Assembly: GCA_944325185.1 (NCBI GenBank)
Contig: CALUZA010000001.1
Span: 1 to 64,000, forward strand
DNA: 64,000 bases
Source of the DNA: Candidatus Gastranaerophilales bacterium
GTDB lineage: Bacteria; Cyanobacteriota; Vampirovibrionia; Gastranaerophilales; Gastranaerophilaceae
Reading direction: 5' to 3'
Position numbers and translations under genes: made by a program. The notes below the pieces were generated by a model. It was not told the origin of the DNA and searched no databases. It saw nothing but the letters and a program-made list of their open reading frames with translations. Shown here one piece after another: positions 41,576-51,155 of the stretch (its first letter is position 1; each line of letters begins with the position of its first letter).

Positions 41576-43492
41576 ATGTTGTTACAAGAATCGAAATTAT
41601 TTACCAAAGAATATAAAGCTGTTATAAGTGAAGCGCTTGAAGCTTTGGGCAAAAAGAATCTTGCTTTGATTTTGCAAGGGGTAAGTTTTCCTTCTAAAAA
41701 TAATGAAAATATAGGTTTTGGTACATATAATTCAACTTGTGCAAAAAATTTATTTGACTATTTAAAAGGTGTGTTTACTGCTGTGCAGCTTGGTCCATGC
41801 GGTAAAACAAAACTTTCAGATTCTTCTCCTTATACAGGAACAGTTTTTTCAAAAAATCCATTGTTTATTAATTTAAAGGAGCTAACAACAGATAAATGGG
41901 GTAAAATTTTATCTCAAAAAACGCTTGATAAAATTATAGAAATGAATCCGAATAAAAATTCAAATAGAGCTGCTTATGTTTATGCAATTGAAAGCATGGA
42001 ATTGTGTGCAAATGAATTTTACAAAAATTTCAAAAAAAATGCTCCAAAGGAATTGAAAAAAGAATTTGAAAAATTTAAAGAGGAAAATGCTTTTTGGCTT
42101 GATAAGGATTCTTTATATGAAGCATTATCGATTGAAAATAATTCAGATTATTGGCCTCAATGGAAAAGTGAATTAGATAGAACTTTGTATGGTTCTGCAA
42201 ATAAAAAACAAGCAGAAAAAAGAATTAAAGAAATTCAAAAGAAATATTTTGATACTATCGAAAAATATAAATTAGAACAATTTATTGTACAAAAACAAAG
42301 CGAAGAGACTCTTGAATATACTAATAGCCTTGGTTTGAAGCTTATTGCAGACAGGCAAGTTGCTTTTTCTGACAGAGATAATTGGGCTTATCAATCACTG
42401 TTTTTGGATGGTTGGTGCTTGGGGTGTCCTCCGGATTATTTTTCAAAAGACGGACAAGCTTGGGGCTTTAGCGTTGTAAATCCTGAAAAACTGTTTAATA
42501 AAGACGGTTCTTTAGGTGAAGCGGGAATATTGCTTAAAAAGCTTTATACAAAGATGTTTAAAGAAAACCCTGGTGGTGTAAGAATTGACCACACAGTAGG
42601 TTTAATCGATCCATGGGTATATAAAAAAGGTCATCTTCCAAAAGTTGAAGAAGGTGCAGGAAGGTTATATTCTTCTCCAACTCATCCTGAACTTAAAAAA
42701 TATTCAATTGCACGCGAGGAAAATATTAATAAAACTCCTATTGAAGGTAAATTTGTTACTCCTGATGATGAAAAATGGATTGATAATTTAGATGACGAAC
42801 AAGTTAAATTGTACGGCAGAATGATTGAAAAAATTGTTATAGCATCTGCAATGGATGCCGGATTAAATAAAGATTCAATTATAGCCGAAGATCTTGGTAC
42901 TTTAACTTTCCCTGTTGTTCAAGTTATGAAAAAATATGGTTTGCAGGGTATGAAACTTGTTCAATTTGTTGTTGCACAAGAAGAAAACCATCCGTACAGA
43001 TGTAAAAATATTGTTCCTAATTCTTGGGTTATGGTTGGTACACATGATAATGAACCTATCAGAATGTGGGCCTCAAAGCTTGTAAATACAGAAGAAGCAA
43101 ATCCGTATATTAAAAATTTAATAGAAGATTTATGTTCTGAATTTGGAAACAAAGATGAAATATGGCATAAGATGTATACGGATGAAAAATTCTTTGCATT
43201 TATGAAGCTTGTAGAATGCTTTGCTTCATGTGCAGAAAATGTTCAAATATTCTTTACGGATTTCTTTGGAATAAACGAAGTTTACAATACTCCCGGAACT
43301 TCCGGCGATCCAAATTGGACTTTGCGTTTACCTTCTAATTTTGAAGAATTTTACAAAGAAAAATTAAGAAGCGATGAAGCTCTAAACTTGCCTTTGGCGA
43401 TGATTTATGCTATGAAAGCTAGAGGATGGGAATTTTATAAAAACCATCAAGAGTTATTGGAAAAATTAGAACGACTGGTAAATGAAAAATAA
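41576..43492 (+). CDS. malQ: 4-alpha-glucanotransferase (GH77)
   Basis: 638 residues from the ATG at 41576; AAGGAG lies 6 bases upstream, so the longer frame from 41516 is rejected. GH77 features: GVSFPSKNNENIGFGTY at the N-terminus, RIDHTVGLIDPW (catalytic Asp), IAEDLGTLTFPVVQVM (acid/base Glu) and TVGTHDNEPIRMW-type transition-state site (VGTHDNEPIRMW). The enzyme moves maltodextrin chains in glycogen/maltose metabolism. No other glycogen gene is adjacent. Overlaps the next gene by 11 bases. Confidence 0.93.
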   Translation: MLLQESKLFTKEYKAVISEALEALGKKNLALILQGVSFPSKNNENIGFGTYNSTCAKNLFDYLKGVFTAVQLGPCGKTKLSDSSPYTGTVFSKNPLFINLKELTTDKWGKILSQKTLDKIIEMNPNKNSNRAAYVYAIESMELCANEFYKNFKKNAPKELKKEFEKFKEENAFWLDKDSLYEALSIENNSDYWPQWKSELDRTLYGSANKKQAEKRIKEIQKKYFDTIEKYKLEQFIVQKQSEETLEYTNSLGLKLIADRQVAFSDRDNWAYQSLFLDGWCLGCPPDYFSKDGQAWGFSVVNPEKLFNKDGSLGEAGILLKKLYTKMFKENPGGVRIDHTVGLIDPWVYKKGHLPKVEEGAGRLYSSPTHPELKKYSIAREENINKTPIEGKFVTPDDEKWIDNLDDEQVKLYGRMIEKIVIASAMDAGLNKDSIIAEDLGTLTFPVVQVMKKYGLQGMKLVQFVVAQEENHPYRCKNIVPNSWVMVGTHDNEPIRMWASKLVNTEEANPYIKNLIEDLCSEFGNKDEIWHKMYTDEKFFAFMKLVECFASCAENVQIFFTDFFGINEVYNTPGTSGDPNWTLRLPSNFEEFYKEKLRSDEALNLPLAMIYAMKARGWEFYKNHQELLEKLERLVNEK

Positions 43493-44666
43493 ATTAACTA
43501 AATTTATTACAATTCTTTTTCTAATTGTATTAACTACAGTTAGCGCTTGGGCATTTTCTTTCAGGAATATGACCTTGGATTTTGTCCAAATTTCTGATAC
43601 TCATATTTCAACAAATAGAGATGACACATCTTATAAAGCGCTTGGTTCTTCGTCTGTTTTATTAAAAGATGCTATTGAACAGATAAATGATATCAAAGGA
43701 CTCGACTTTGTAATGTTTACGGGCGATATGGTAGATAGCGCCACAGTTGATAATTACCGTGAATATTATAAACTTTTAACTAAATTACATTACCCTACAT
43801 TAAATACTTTTGGAAACCATGACATTTCTTACGGTGGTTTATCAAGACAGGAAGTTCTGGAAATAGTTAAAAAATGTAATCCTAATTATACTTTTTCTGA
43901 TACTTATTATGCATTTAGTCCTAAAACCGACTATAGAATTATTATTCTTGACCCTGTTATAACCGATAGAAATACTTCAAATGGAAGTCTTTCTGACGAA
44001 CAATTGCAATTTTTAGATAACGAGTTGTCTCAAAATCAAGATAAAATTGTTTTGATTGCAATGCATATTCCATCAGTACAGCCTTTTGTGGCTCAAGAAC
44101 ATGCTCTTTTAAACGCAAATGAATTTAATGAGATTTTAATTAAATATAAAAATCCAATTGTGGTAATTTCAGGACATTATCATGCAGCTAAAATAAGAAG
44201 AGTGGGAAATATAGTTTTTGTTTCAACCCCTTCACTTGTAACATATCCAATGGGTTTTCGTCATATAAAAATAACAAATTATAAAGATAGAGTTACTTAT
44301 AAATTTGATTTTTTAACAACAAGACTTGATGATATAAAAGAAGCAAACAGGCAAAGCGTAATATCATACGCTACTCTTGCAGGTTATGAAAAAGATAGAG
44401 AAACAAGTTTTACATACAGAAAAAAACAACATAAATCAATAAGATATAAGAGAAATCAAATTAAAAAAGCTTCAAAAACAACTAAAACTAAGAAGAGTGA
44501 AGTTAAGAAATTGATGCAACATAAAGAATTAAAACCTAAAAAAGAAAGAAGAAAATTTTTTGGCAAGAATAAAAAGTCTGAAACTCCTATTGAACAAAGT
44601 ACAAATGAATATATAGAACAACAAAATAATACGGAACCAGAGATAAAAACAGAACAAGAGATTTAG
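43482..44666 (+). CDS. Exported calcineurin-like metallophosphoesterase
   Basis: 394 residues. A signal peptide or anchor (KFITILFLIVLTTVSAWAFS) is followed by metallophosphoesterase motifs VQISDTHIS, MFTGDMVD, TFGNHDIS, AMHIPS and SGHYHAAKIRR (~40-250). The C-terminal ~90 residues are strongly basic and low-complexity (KKASKTTKTKKSEVKKLMQ), possibly binding the cell wall or nucleic acid. The 3',5'-cyclic nucleotide phosphodiesterase (CpdA) group is nearest by motif, but the substrate is not determinable. Confidence 0.87.
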   Translation: MKNKLTKFITILFLIVLTTVSAWAFSFRNMTLDFVQISDTHISTNRDDTSYKALGSSSVLLKDAIEQINDIKGLDFVMFTGDMVDSATVDNYREYYKLLTKLHYPTLNTFGNHDISYGGLSRQEVLEIVKKCNPNYTFSDTYYAFSPKTDYRIIILDPVITDRNTSNGSLSDEQLQFLDNELSQNQDKIVLIAMHIPSVQPFVAQEHALLNANEFNEILIKYKNPIVVISGHYHAAKIRRVGNIVFVSTPSLVTYPMGFRHIKITNYKDRVTYKFDFLTTRLDDIKEANRQSVISYATLAGYEKDRETSFTYRKKQHKSIRYKRNQIKKASKTTKTKKSEVKKLMQHKELKPKKERRKFFGKNKKSETPIEQSTNEYIEQQNNTEPEIKTEQEI

Positions 44667-44672
44667 ATTGCC

Positions 44673-45596
44673 ATGGAACAAAAAAGCGATTTTATAGTAA
44701 AGTTTAGGGGTACAAGAGGTTCTTATCCTACGCCTAAAGAAAATTTTCTTAAATTTGGAGGAAATACTGCCTGTGTTGAGGTTAGATGTGGAAATCAATT
44801 AATCATACTTGATGCAGGAACAGGTATAATTGATGTTGGTTTGGATGAAATTAAAAATTCTATAATAGAAAGTAACAAAATTCCTCACAAGGCAACGATT
44901 TTATTAAGTCATATTCATCAGGATCATATTCAAGGGCTTCAATTTTATAAACCCTTGTTTGTCCCGTCATCAAAAATAAATCTTTTTGGCTTGAATACAA
45001 ATGAGGAAAATTTAAAAGATACTTTAAAAACTATTCTTTTTGATAAAGTATTTCCTTTGGGATTAGACGAAATCAGAAGTGAATTTAAGATAAAAAATTT
45101 TAATGAAAACGATAAAATAATAATATCTCAAAATGGGGAAATAAAAGTTTGCGACGATAAAATAAACCCGATTAATCTTAAAAATGATGATATAAAAATT
45201 ACTGCATATAAAACGCAAGCTCATCCTAAGAATGGTTGTTTGTGTATAAAAATAGAATACAAGACTAAGACGCTAGTTTATGCAACCGATAAAGAAAGTT
45301 ATATCGGGGCAGATAAAAAATTCATACAATTTTCTTATGGAGCGGATTGTTTAATTCATGATGCTCAGTATACATATCAGGATTATATTAATCCAATTCA
45401 GCCAAAACAGGGTTTTGGACATTCAACTTTTGAAATGGCAATAGAAAATTATAAATTGGCAAAAGCTAAGAAATTATTCTTTTTCCATTATGACCCTGAA
45501 TATGATGATGAAAAGTTATCTGTTTTAGAAAAAGAATTTTCAAATATAAATGAAAATATCTTTTTTGCAAAAGAAAATTATGAAGTTAATTTGTAA
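44673..45596 (+). CDS. MBL-fold metallo-hydrolase
   Basis: 307 residues. The start GTRGSYPTPKENFLKFGGNTACVEV is typical of a metallo-beta-lactamase subgroup with cyclic-nucleotide phosphodiesterase-like members. Zinc ligands HIHQDH (~85), later His in GHSTFEMA and FFHYDPEYDD. Cytoplasmic (no signal peptide). Six bases after the metallophosphoesterase gene. Exact substrate unknown. Confidence 0.85.
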   Translation: MEQKSDFIVKFRGTRGSYPTPKENFLKFGGNTACVEVRCGNQLIILDAGTGIIDVGLDEIKNSIIESNKIPHKATILLSHIHQDHIQGLQFYKPLFVPSSKINLFGLNTNEENLKDTLKTILFDKVFPLGLDEIRSEFKIKNFNENDKIIISQNGEIKVCDDKINPINLKNDDIKITAYKTQAHPKNGCLCIKIEYKTKTLVYATDKESYIGADKKFIQFSYGADCLIHDAQYTYQDYINPIQPKQGFGHSTFEMAIENYKLAKAKKLFFFHYDPEYDDEKLSVLEKEFSNINENIFFAKENYEVNL

Positions 45597-46152
45597 AATA
45601 TTTATAGTTATAAGTATATTCTGTTTATTGCCGACTTTTGCATCAAGTTCTATGCGTGGTCTTGACGGATATGAATGGCAGAAAATTGATGCAAGAAAAA
45701 ATGCAAGATTGCATTCTAATATGGGTAATATATATTTTGAAGAAAATAACTTTATAGCTGCCCTTAAAGAGTATGAAATAGCATATAAATTAACCCAAAA
45801 CTCCAATGAAAGTGCAACATATTTATATAACATAGGAAGATGTTTTTTAAAATTGCAAAAATATAAAGAAGCAAAAAATGTTTTAAAAGGAGCAATCAAT
45901 AAAGACTGTATAAATATGACGTATTATGATGCATATACAGATGCTTGTATAAAATCAAAAACCTATGAATATGAACTAAAAAAAGCAATATCGGATTATG
46001 AAAATCCTTACAATAGAATAATTGCAGGATTAATATATTATAAAATAGGAAAAAAGAGTACTGCAAAAGCGGTTTTTGATGAATTTATAAATATGTATCC
46101 TAAAATGATAATAACAGAAGATGTAAAATCATTGTTAAAAAAGATGAATTAA
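45580..46152 (+). CDS. Exported small TPR protein
   Basis: 190 residues from the ATG at 45580 (MKLICKIFIVISIFCLLPTF, signal peptide), overlapping the previous gene by 17 bases. The earlier ATG at 45550 would bury the signal peptide. Two or three TPR units: NMGNIYFEENNFIAALKEYE and YNIGRCFLKLQKYKEAKNVL (~45-110), then a less regular one. Probably a periplasmic adaptor; partner unknown. Confidence 0.78.
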   Translation: MKLICKIFIVISIFCLLPTFASSSMRGLDGYEWQKIDARKNARLHSNMGNIYFEENNFIAALKEYEIAYKLTQNSNESATYLYNIGRCFLKLQKYKEAKNVLKGAINKDCINMTYYDAYTDACIKSKTYEYELKKAISDYENPYNRIIAGLIYYKIGKKSTAKAVFDEFINMYPKMIITEDVKSLLKKMN

Positions 46153-46185
46153 AAAAGAGAACAGAAACGTCATGCTAAGTTTCTA

Positions 46186-46194
46186 TGTTAGAAT
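46186..46194 (+). promoter_or_regulatory. Extended -10 of dnaE, leaderless
   Basis: TGT-TAGAAT (46186-46194), six bases, ATG at 46201. Just upstream, AGAAAC (46163-46168) and GTTTCT (46179-46184) form an inverted repeat with a 10-base centre, a possible operator. No Shine-Dalgarno sequence. Confidence 0.55.
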
Positions 46195-46200
46195 TTTACT

Positions 46201-49200
46201 ATGAAATACGTTCCTTTGCATATACATACAGAATATTCACTATTAGACGGAGCAATAAGAATACCGGATTTTTATAAATATGCGGCAGAAAACGATATGC
46301 CCGCAATTGCAATAACTGACCACGGTGTAATGTATGGTTGTGCGGATATGTTTATTGCAAAAAATGAAATGTTGTCGCATATGCTCGATGAAAGCGAACA
46401 AGAGTTTAAAAAGAAAATAGAAGCTGTAAAACCGATTTTGGGGTGCGAATTTTATATATGTGATGGAGATGTTATAGAGGATAGATCCAAAAAAACCATG
46501 TATCACTTGGTTTTGCTTGCAAAAAACCAAAACGGTTATCATAATTTGTGCAAATTGGATTCTATAGCAACAACTCAGGGATATTATTATAAACCACGTA
46601 TAAACCATGAAATACTCGAAAAATATAAAGATGATTTAATATGCCTTTCAGCATGCATTCAAGGGGAAGTTGCAAGGTTATTTTTGGATGGCAACAAAGA
46701 AGAAGCAATTAAAAGAGCAAAATATTATAAAGAACTTTTTAAAGATGATTATTATATAGAATTACAAGACCATGGATTAAAGGAACAAAAAGATTCTAAT
46801 CCGTTTTTAATGGAAGTTGCAAAAGAGTTAAATATAAAAACTGTAATAACAAACGATTCTCATTATTTAAAAGCGCAGGATGCAGCTTGGCATGATACGT
46901 TATTATGTGAACAGACAAAATCTTCAAAATCTAATCCTGACAGATTTAAGTTTTCTGTGAATGAATTTTATGTAAAAACCGTAGATGAACTAAGACAAGC
47001 TTTTTCTTGGATGGATGAGGATTATTTTAATGAATGTATTAATAATACTGTAGAAATCGCTGATAAAGTTGATTTCCAAATGGATAAATTGGAATTTGGT
47101 AAAACAAAGGAATATTTGCCAAAATATCCTTGTCCTGAAGGTTATGATGAAGTTCAATATTTTGACCATTTGTGTCGCGAAGGTCTTAAAAAAAGATATG
47201 GAGACCCTATTCCCGAAAGCATTATAAAACGATATGAGTATGAATATGATGTAATATGTAAAATGGGTTTTCCTGCATATTTCCTTTTAACTTGGGATTT
47301 TATTAACTGGGCAAAAGAACATAAAATTCCTGTTGGTCCGGGGCGTGGTTCCGCTGCAGGTTCAATTGTTGCATATTCGCTTGGAATTACCGAACTTGAC
47401 CCGATTCGCCATAATCTCTTGTTTGAAAGGTTTTTGAATCCCGAACGTATATCAATGCCTGATATTGATATTGATTTTTGCCAAAGACGCAGAGGCGAAG
47501 TTATAGATTATGTTTCTGAGCGTTGGGGCGCAGATCATGTGTGTCAGATTATTACTTTTGGTACATTGGCTGCAAAAGCAGCCCTAAAAGCTGTTTGCAG
47601 GGTTTATGATATACCATTTTCACAAGCTAACTCTTGGGCAGGAATGATTCCTTCTGTTCCCGGAACAAAATTAAAAGATGCTCTTTTAAATGGTATGGAG
47701 TTAAAGAAACTTTGTGATGAAAATTCGCAGGTTCAAAGCCTTGTTGATGAAGCGCTCCATATGGAAGGTCTTAAAAATCAGGTGGGTACTCACGCTGCAG
47801 GGGTTATTATTGCTCCTCGTCCAATGGATGAAATAATTCCTGTTGCACTTTCAAAAGAAAAAGCTACCACAACCCAATACCCAATGGCTGGGATTGAAAA
47901 ATTGGGTCTTTTGAAAATGGACTTTCTGGGGCTTGAAACCTTGACAATTATTCAAGATGCGCTTGATTTAATCAAAGAGAGAACAGGAAAAGATATTGAT
48001 ATAAATAATATTCCGCTTGATGACAAGAAAACTTTTGAACTTTTATCTAAAGGCGAAACGGATGCTGTATTCCAGCTTGAATCGAGCGGTATGAAAAAGT
48101 ATATTAAACGTTTAAAGCCTACCGTGTTTGAAGATTTAGGCGCTATGGTTGCCTTATATCGTCCTGGGCCATTGGAAGCAGGCATGGTTGAAGATTTTAT
48201 AGATAGAAAACACGGACGCCAGAAGATTGAATATGCTCATCCTTTGCTTGAAGATATTTTAAAAGATACTTATGGCACAATTTTATATCAAGAGCAGATT
48301 ATGGCTATTTTCCAAACTCTTGCCGATTATTCATTGGGCGGAGCGGATATGGTCCGCCGTATGATGGGTAAAAAGAAACTCCAACAAATGGCAGAGCAAA
48401 AATCTATTTTTGTTGAGGCTACAGCTAAAAAGGGAATGAGCCCTGAATCTGCAACAAAATTATTTGAACAAATTGAAAGTTTTGCAAAATATTGTTTTAA
48501 TAAGGCGCATTCCTCGGCTTATGCTTTTGTTGCATACCAAACCGCATATTTAAAAGCACATTATCCTGTTGAATTTATGTGCGCTATGCTTACTTCTGTT
48601 GCAGACAAACAAGAAAAAACTCAGCAATACATTCTTCAATGTCAAGCACAAGGTATTGAAGTTTTGGCGCCTGATATCAATAAATCTAATTCGCAATTTA
48701 CTCCGGATGGTAAAAATATCAGGTTTGGTTTAGCTTCGATTAAAAATGTCGGCGAGGCCGTAATTGAGCAAATTGAAAATGAAAGAAAAAATAAACCTTT
48801 TGAAAGCTTTTTTGATTTTTGTTCAAGAGTTGATTCTAAATGTTTAAACAAAAGGACATTGGAAAGCCTTATAAAAGCAGGCGCATTTGCAACGATAGAA
48901 AAATCCAGAAAACAACTTTTAAATAACATAGATAGCGTTGTTGAATTTGTTCATAATAGCGAAAAAACTAAGATGTCAGGTCAAGTAAGTTTATTTTCTG
49001 CACTGGGTGGAGAACAACAAGAGGAGCTTAATATTCCGACTTTTAAGTTGTCAGGAAGTTCGGATGATGAATTTACTGATTCTCAAATTCAAATGTTTGA
49101 AAAGGAACTTATGGGCATTTATGTTACATCACATCCCCTTGCTTCTATTAAAGATACTTTAAAATATATTACAACTGAAACTATTGAAGATATTTTGGAA

Positions 49201-49725
49201 AATCCTAAGCAAGATTCTGTTGTAACTATTTGCGGTTTATTGTCTCAAATTGTACAAAAACCTACCAAAAAAGATCCCTCTAAATTTATTAAAACGGGTC
49301 AAATTGAGGATTTGACGGGTAGAATTGGTATTGTTGCCTTTCCCAAGGTGGTTGAAACATTTGGTGCTTTAATTGAATCCGAGCATAAAGCGATTTTAAA
49401 AGCAAAAGTTAATATTAGAGATGAAGAAATAAATCTTTCAATTATTGAAGTAAAGCCGATTGAACAGGTTAATCTTGTAACTTTGCATTTTCTTCAGGAA
49501 TTTGCTGCAGAGGAAAACATTTTATTAAAAGAAATGCTTGCAAAACATAAAGGTGAAAACCCTGTAGTGATTGATTTTGAAGCACCAGATGAGTTTAATA
49601 ATTTAAAACGATTTGAAATGTTAACTAATAACCATCTCTGGGTAAACATAGATGAACCTATTGAAAAAGAGTTGCTTGCTACTTTTAAAGATAAAATCGA
49701 AGTGGAAATTAGGGCACTAGGCTGA
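46201..49725 (+). CDS. dnaE: DNA polymerase III alpha subunit
   Basis: 1174 residues, intact (not split by an intein as in many photosynthetic cyanobacteria). PHP domain (~1-280: HIHTEYSLLDGAI, ITDHGVMYG, NDSHYL), C-family polymerase palm with GPGRGSAAGSIVAYSLGITE and the catalytic Asp pair in MPDIDIDFC (~420), thumb/fingers (GTHAAGVII, VALYRPGPLEAGMV), a beta-clamp-binding peptide candidate near GQVSLFSAL and a C-terminal OB fold (~1000-1090). It is the replicative polymerase. Predicted leaderless mRNA. Confidence 0.97.
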   Translation: MKYVPLHIHTEYSLLDGAIRIPDFYKYAAENDMPAIAITDHGVMYGCADMFIAKNEMLSHMLDESEQEFKKKIEAVKPILGCEFYICDGDVIEDRSKKTMYHLVLLAKNQNGYHNLCKLDSIATTQGYYYKPRINHEILEKYKDDLICLSACIQGEVARLFLDGNKEEAIKRAKYYKELFKDDYYIELQDHGLKEQKDSNPFLMEVAKELNIKTVITNDSHYLKAQDAAWHDTLLCEQTKSSKSNPDRFKFSVNEFYVKTVDELRQAFSWMDEDYFNECINNTVEIADKVDFQMDKLEFGKTKEYLPKYPCPEGYDEVQYFDHLCREGLKKRYGDPIPESIIKRYEYEYDVICKMGFPAYFLLTWDFINWAKEHKIPVGPGRGSAAGSIVAYSLGITELDPIRHNLLFERFLNPERISMPDIDIDFCQRRRGEVIDYVSERWGADHVCQIITFGTLAAKAALKAVCRVYDIPFSQANSWAGMIPSVPGTKLKDALLNGMELKKLCDENSQVQSLVDEALHMEGLKNQVGTHAAGVIIAPRPMDEIIPVALSKEKATTTQYPMAGIEKLGLLKMDFLGLETLTIIQDALDLIKERTGKDIDINNIPLDDKKTFELLSKGETDAVFQLESSGMKKYIKRLKPTVFEDLGAMVALYRPGPLEAGMVEDFIDRKHGRQKIEYAHPLLEDILKDTYGTILYQEQIMAIFQTLADYSLGGADMVRRMMGKKKLQQMAEQKSIFVEATAKKGMSPESATKLFEQIESFAKYCFNKAHSSAYAFVAYQTAYLKAHYPVEFMCAMLTSVADKQEKTQQYILQCQAQGIEVLAPDINKSNSQFTPDGKNIRFGLASIKNVGEAVIEQIENERKNKPFESFFDFCSRVDSKCLNKRTLESLIKAGAFATIEKSRKQLLNNIDSVVEFVHNSEKTKMSGQVSLFSALGGEQQEELNIPTFKLSGSSDDEFTDSQIQMFEKELMGIYVTSHPLASIKDTLKYITTETIEDILENPKQDSVVTICGLLSQIVQKPTKKDPSKFIKTGQIEDLTGRIGIVAFPKVVETFGALIESEHKAILKAKVNIRDEEINLSIIEVKPIEQVNLVTLHFLQEFAAEENILLKEMLAKHKGENPVVIDFEAPDEFNNLKRFEMLTNNHLWVNIDEPIEKELLATFKDKIEVEIRALG

Positions 49726-50103
49726 TTTTGTTTCTATTTGTTTTATTGTTCCTTTTTCTTCTTCTACCCATATTTGTGCATTTGGATGTAGTGTTTTCAT
49801 TTCGTTTGCGATTTCTTTAATATATATTGCAAATTGCGCATCTATGAAATTTATTTTATCAAGTTTTTCTATGTAGTATTCACTCGCTCCGCAATTTTGG
49901 CAATATTTGTCTTTTGGAATTATTTCTCCCCAGAAAAGTTTTGCCTCTCTTTTAATATCGCATGAGGCACATCTTACTATATAGTAGTTTTTTACAAGAT
50001 ATTGCCCGCAATCAGGGCAATATCCTTCATTTGAGTTTAAAAGCGCATTTTTATGCGAGCATTTGTTTTTGTTTTTAAAGAATTTAATTAAAATGTTTTT
50101 CAT
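49717..50103 (-). CDS. Small zinc-ribbon protein
   Basis: 128 residues. Cysteine pairs CPDC (~29), CASC (~46) and CQNC (~71), plus Cys/His near the N-terminus (CSHK), indicate one or two zinc ribbons. The rest is a short alpha/beta region with no motif I know. Overlaps the dnaE stop by 9 bases (convergent). A hairpin (50105-50127) sits directly before its ATG, between it and the prepilin gene, so it may be expressed by read-through. Confidence 0.72.
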   Translation of the reverse strand: MKNILIKFFKNKNKCSHKNALLNSNEGYCPDCGQYLVKNYYIVRCASCDIKREAKLFWGEIIPKDKYCQNCGASEYYIEKLDKINFIDAQFAIYIKEIANEMKTLHPNAQIWVEEEKGTIKQIETKSA

Positions 50104-50104
50104 G

Positions 50105-50127
50105 GCTTTTTATTAATGATAAAAAGC
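50105..50127 (-). terminator. AT-rich hairpin after the prepilin gene at 50141
   Basis: GCTTTTTAT (50105-50113) pairs with ATAAAAAGC (50119-50127), 5-base loop, 13 bases after the prepilin stop. No long T-run follows; weak terminator or processing site. Confidence 0.45.
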
Positions 50128-50140
50128 TATTTGTCATTTT

Positions 50141-50950
50141 TTAATCATTTTTTTGAACAGATTTTTGCATCCATTCTTCTGCTCTTGCACCCATTATGAT
50201 TTTCCCATCAGCTCTAATTCCATATCCAAATGGATCTTCACCTTTGTCAATACCATCAACATCCATACAGAAAAGTTTATATATTCTATCGTTTCCATAT
50301 TCATCTACGTGATGAGCTTTATTGGACGGGCCAAACAAACGTGCATTTAGGCAAGTTTGGTCATTTGCATTACAAACGGTTCTGTCTGGCTCGTTCATTT
50401 TTACTTCCTCGCTCCAATTAATTCCAAAAGGAATTTTGGGTGTGGTTTGAAAGTAAACAATTCCGTCAGATGTTGTAATTTCTGCTCCGACAGTAGTTCC
50501 TGCTGTTTTGCATCTGCTATCCAGTGTCTTTTTCCTTTCTTCTGTCAGTCCAAAACCGGAATCTGAACTTTTAAGTCCAAGATCCATACGAGAATAACTT
50601 TCTGATGTGTAGGTTGAATCTTCGGAGCAATTAACTTCTTTTGTGCTTACGACATCAGCAAATGTTTGACATAAATATGTAATATCTCCGTCATGGGTGC
50701 CGTCAATTAAAGTTCCGTCTGCTTTTATTCCTAAATCACCATTTTCATAATATTGATCAGAATTAACAAGTTCTCTTATAACATTTCCAAGTGTATTATT
50801 GCCCTTTTTAAATTTCATTACATTTTCATCAGGAGCGCTATGAAAAGCAACAGGAAGCAATATTGCAGTTAAAATCCCGATAATTGTTAGAACAATCATT
50901 ATTTCAGCTAAAGTAAAAGCCTTTTTTAAATTTATATTTTGGTATTTCAT
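50141..50950 (-). CDS. Type IV prepilin-like protein (prepilin C), paralogue of the gene at 1-709
   Basis: 269 residues from the ATG at 50950 (the in-frame start at 50989 adds a stretch without signal character). LKKAFTLAEIMIVLTIIGIL is a prepilin signal with Ala at -1 and Glu at +5. The head domain contains DGTLIDGTHDGD and ends DPFGYGIRADGKIIMGARAE, both nearly identical to prepilin A, whereas residues ~110-225 differ. Several Cys suggest disulfides in the head. Divergent from a ribbon-helix-helix gene at 51156. Confidence 0.88.
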   Translation of the reverse strand: MKYQNINLKKAFTLAEIMIVLTIIGILTAILLPVAFHSAPDENVMKFKKGNNTLGNVIRELVNSDQYYENGDLGIKADGTLIDGTHDGDITYLCQTFADVVSTKEVNCSEDSTYTSESYSRMDLGLKSSDSGFGLTEERKKTLDSRCKTAGTTVGAEITTSDGIVYFQTTPKIPFGINWSEEVKMNEPDRTVCNANDQTCLNARLFGPSNKAHHVDEYGNDRIYKLFCMDVDGIDKGEDPFGYGIRADGKIIMGARAEEWMQKSVQKND

Positions 50951-51155
50951 AAAATATAAATTAGCAGAATTTTGTGATATTAAAATCATATAATATAGTG
51001 ATTTTGTAAGGTTTTAATTATATTTAATATTATTATTAAGAAATGTTGCAAAAATAAGAATAATTAAAAATAAAAAGGCAATTTATTAAAAAAGATATAC
51101 TTTATATATATGTAAGTACGAAATAAAAAATAAGTAAGTAATAAGGAGAATGTCA

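Noticed and set aside
46201-49725. Split or intein-containing dnaE, as in many cyanobacteria
   Set aside because: The frame is continuous and no intein splicing motifs interrupt the polymerase domain.
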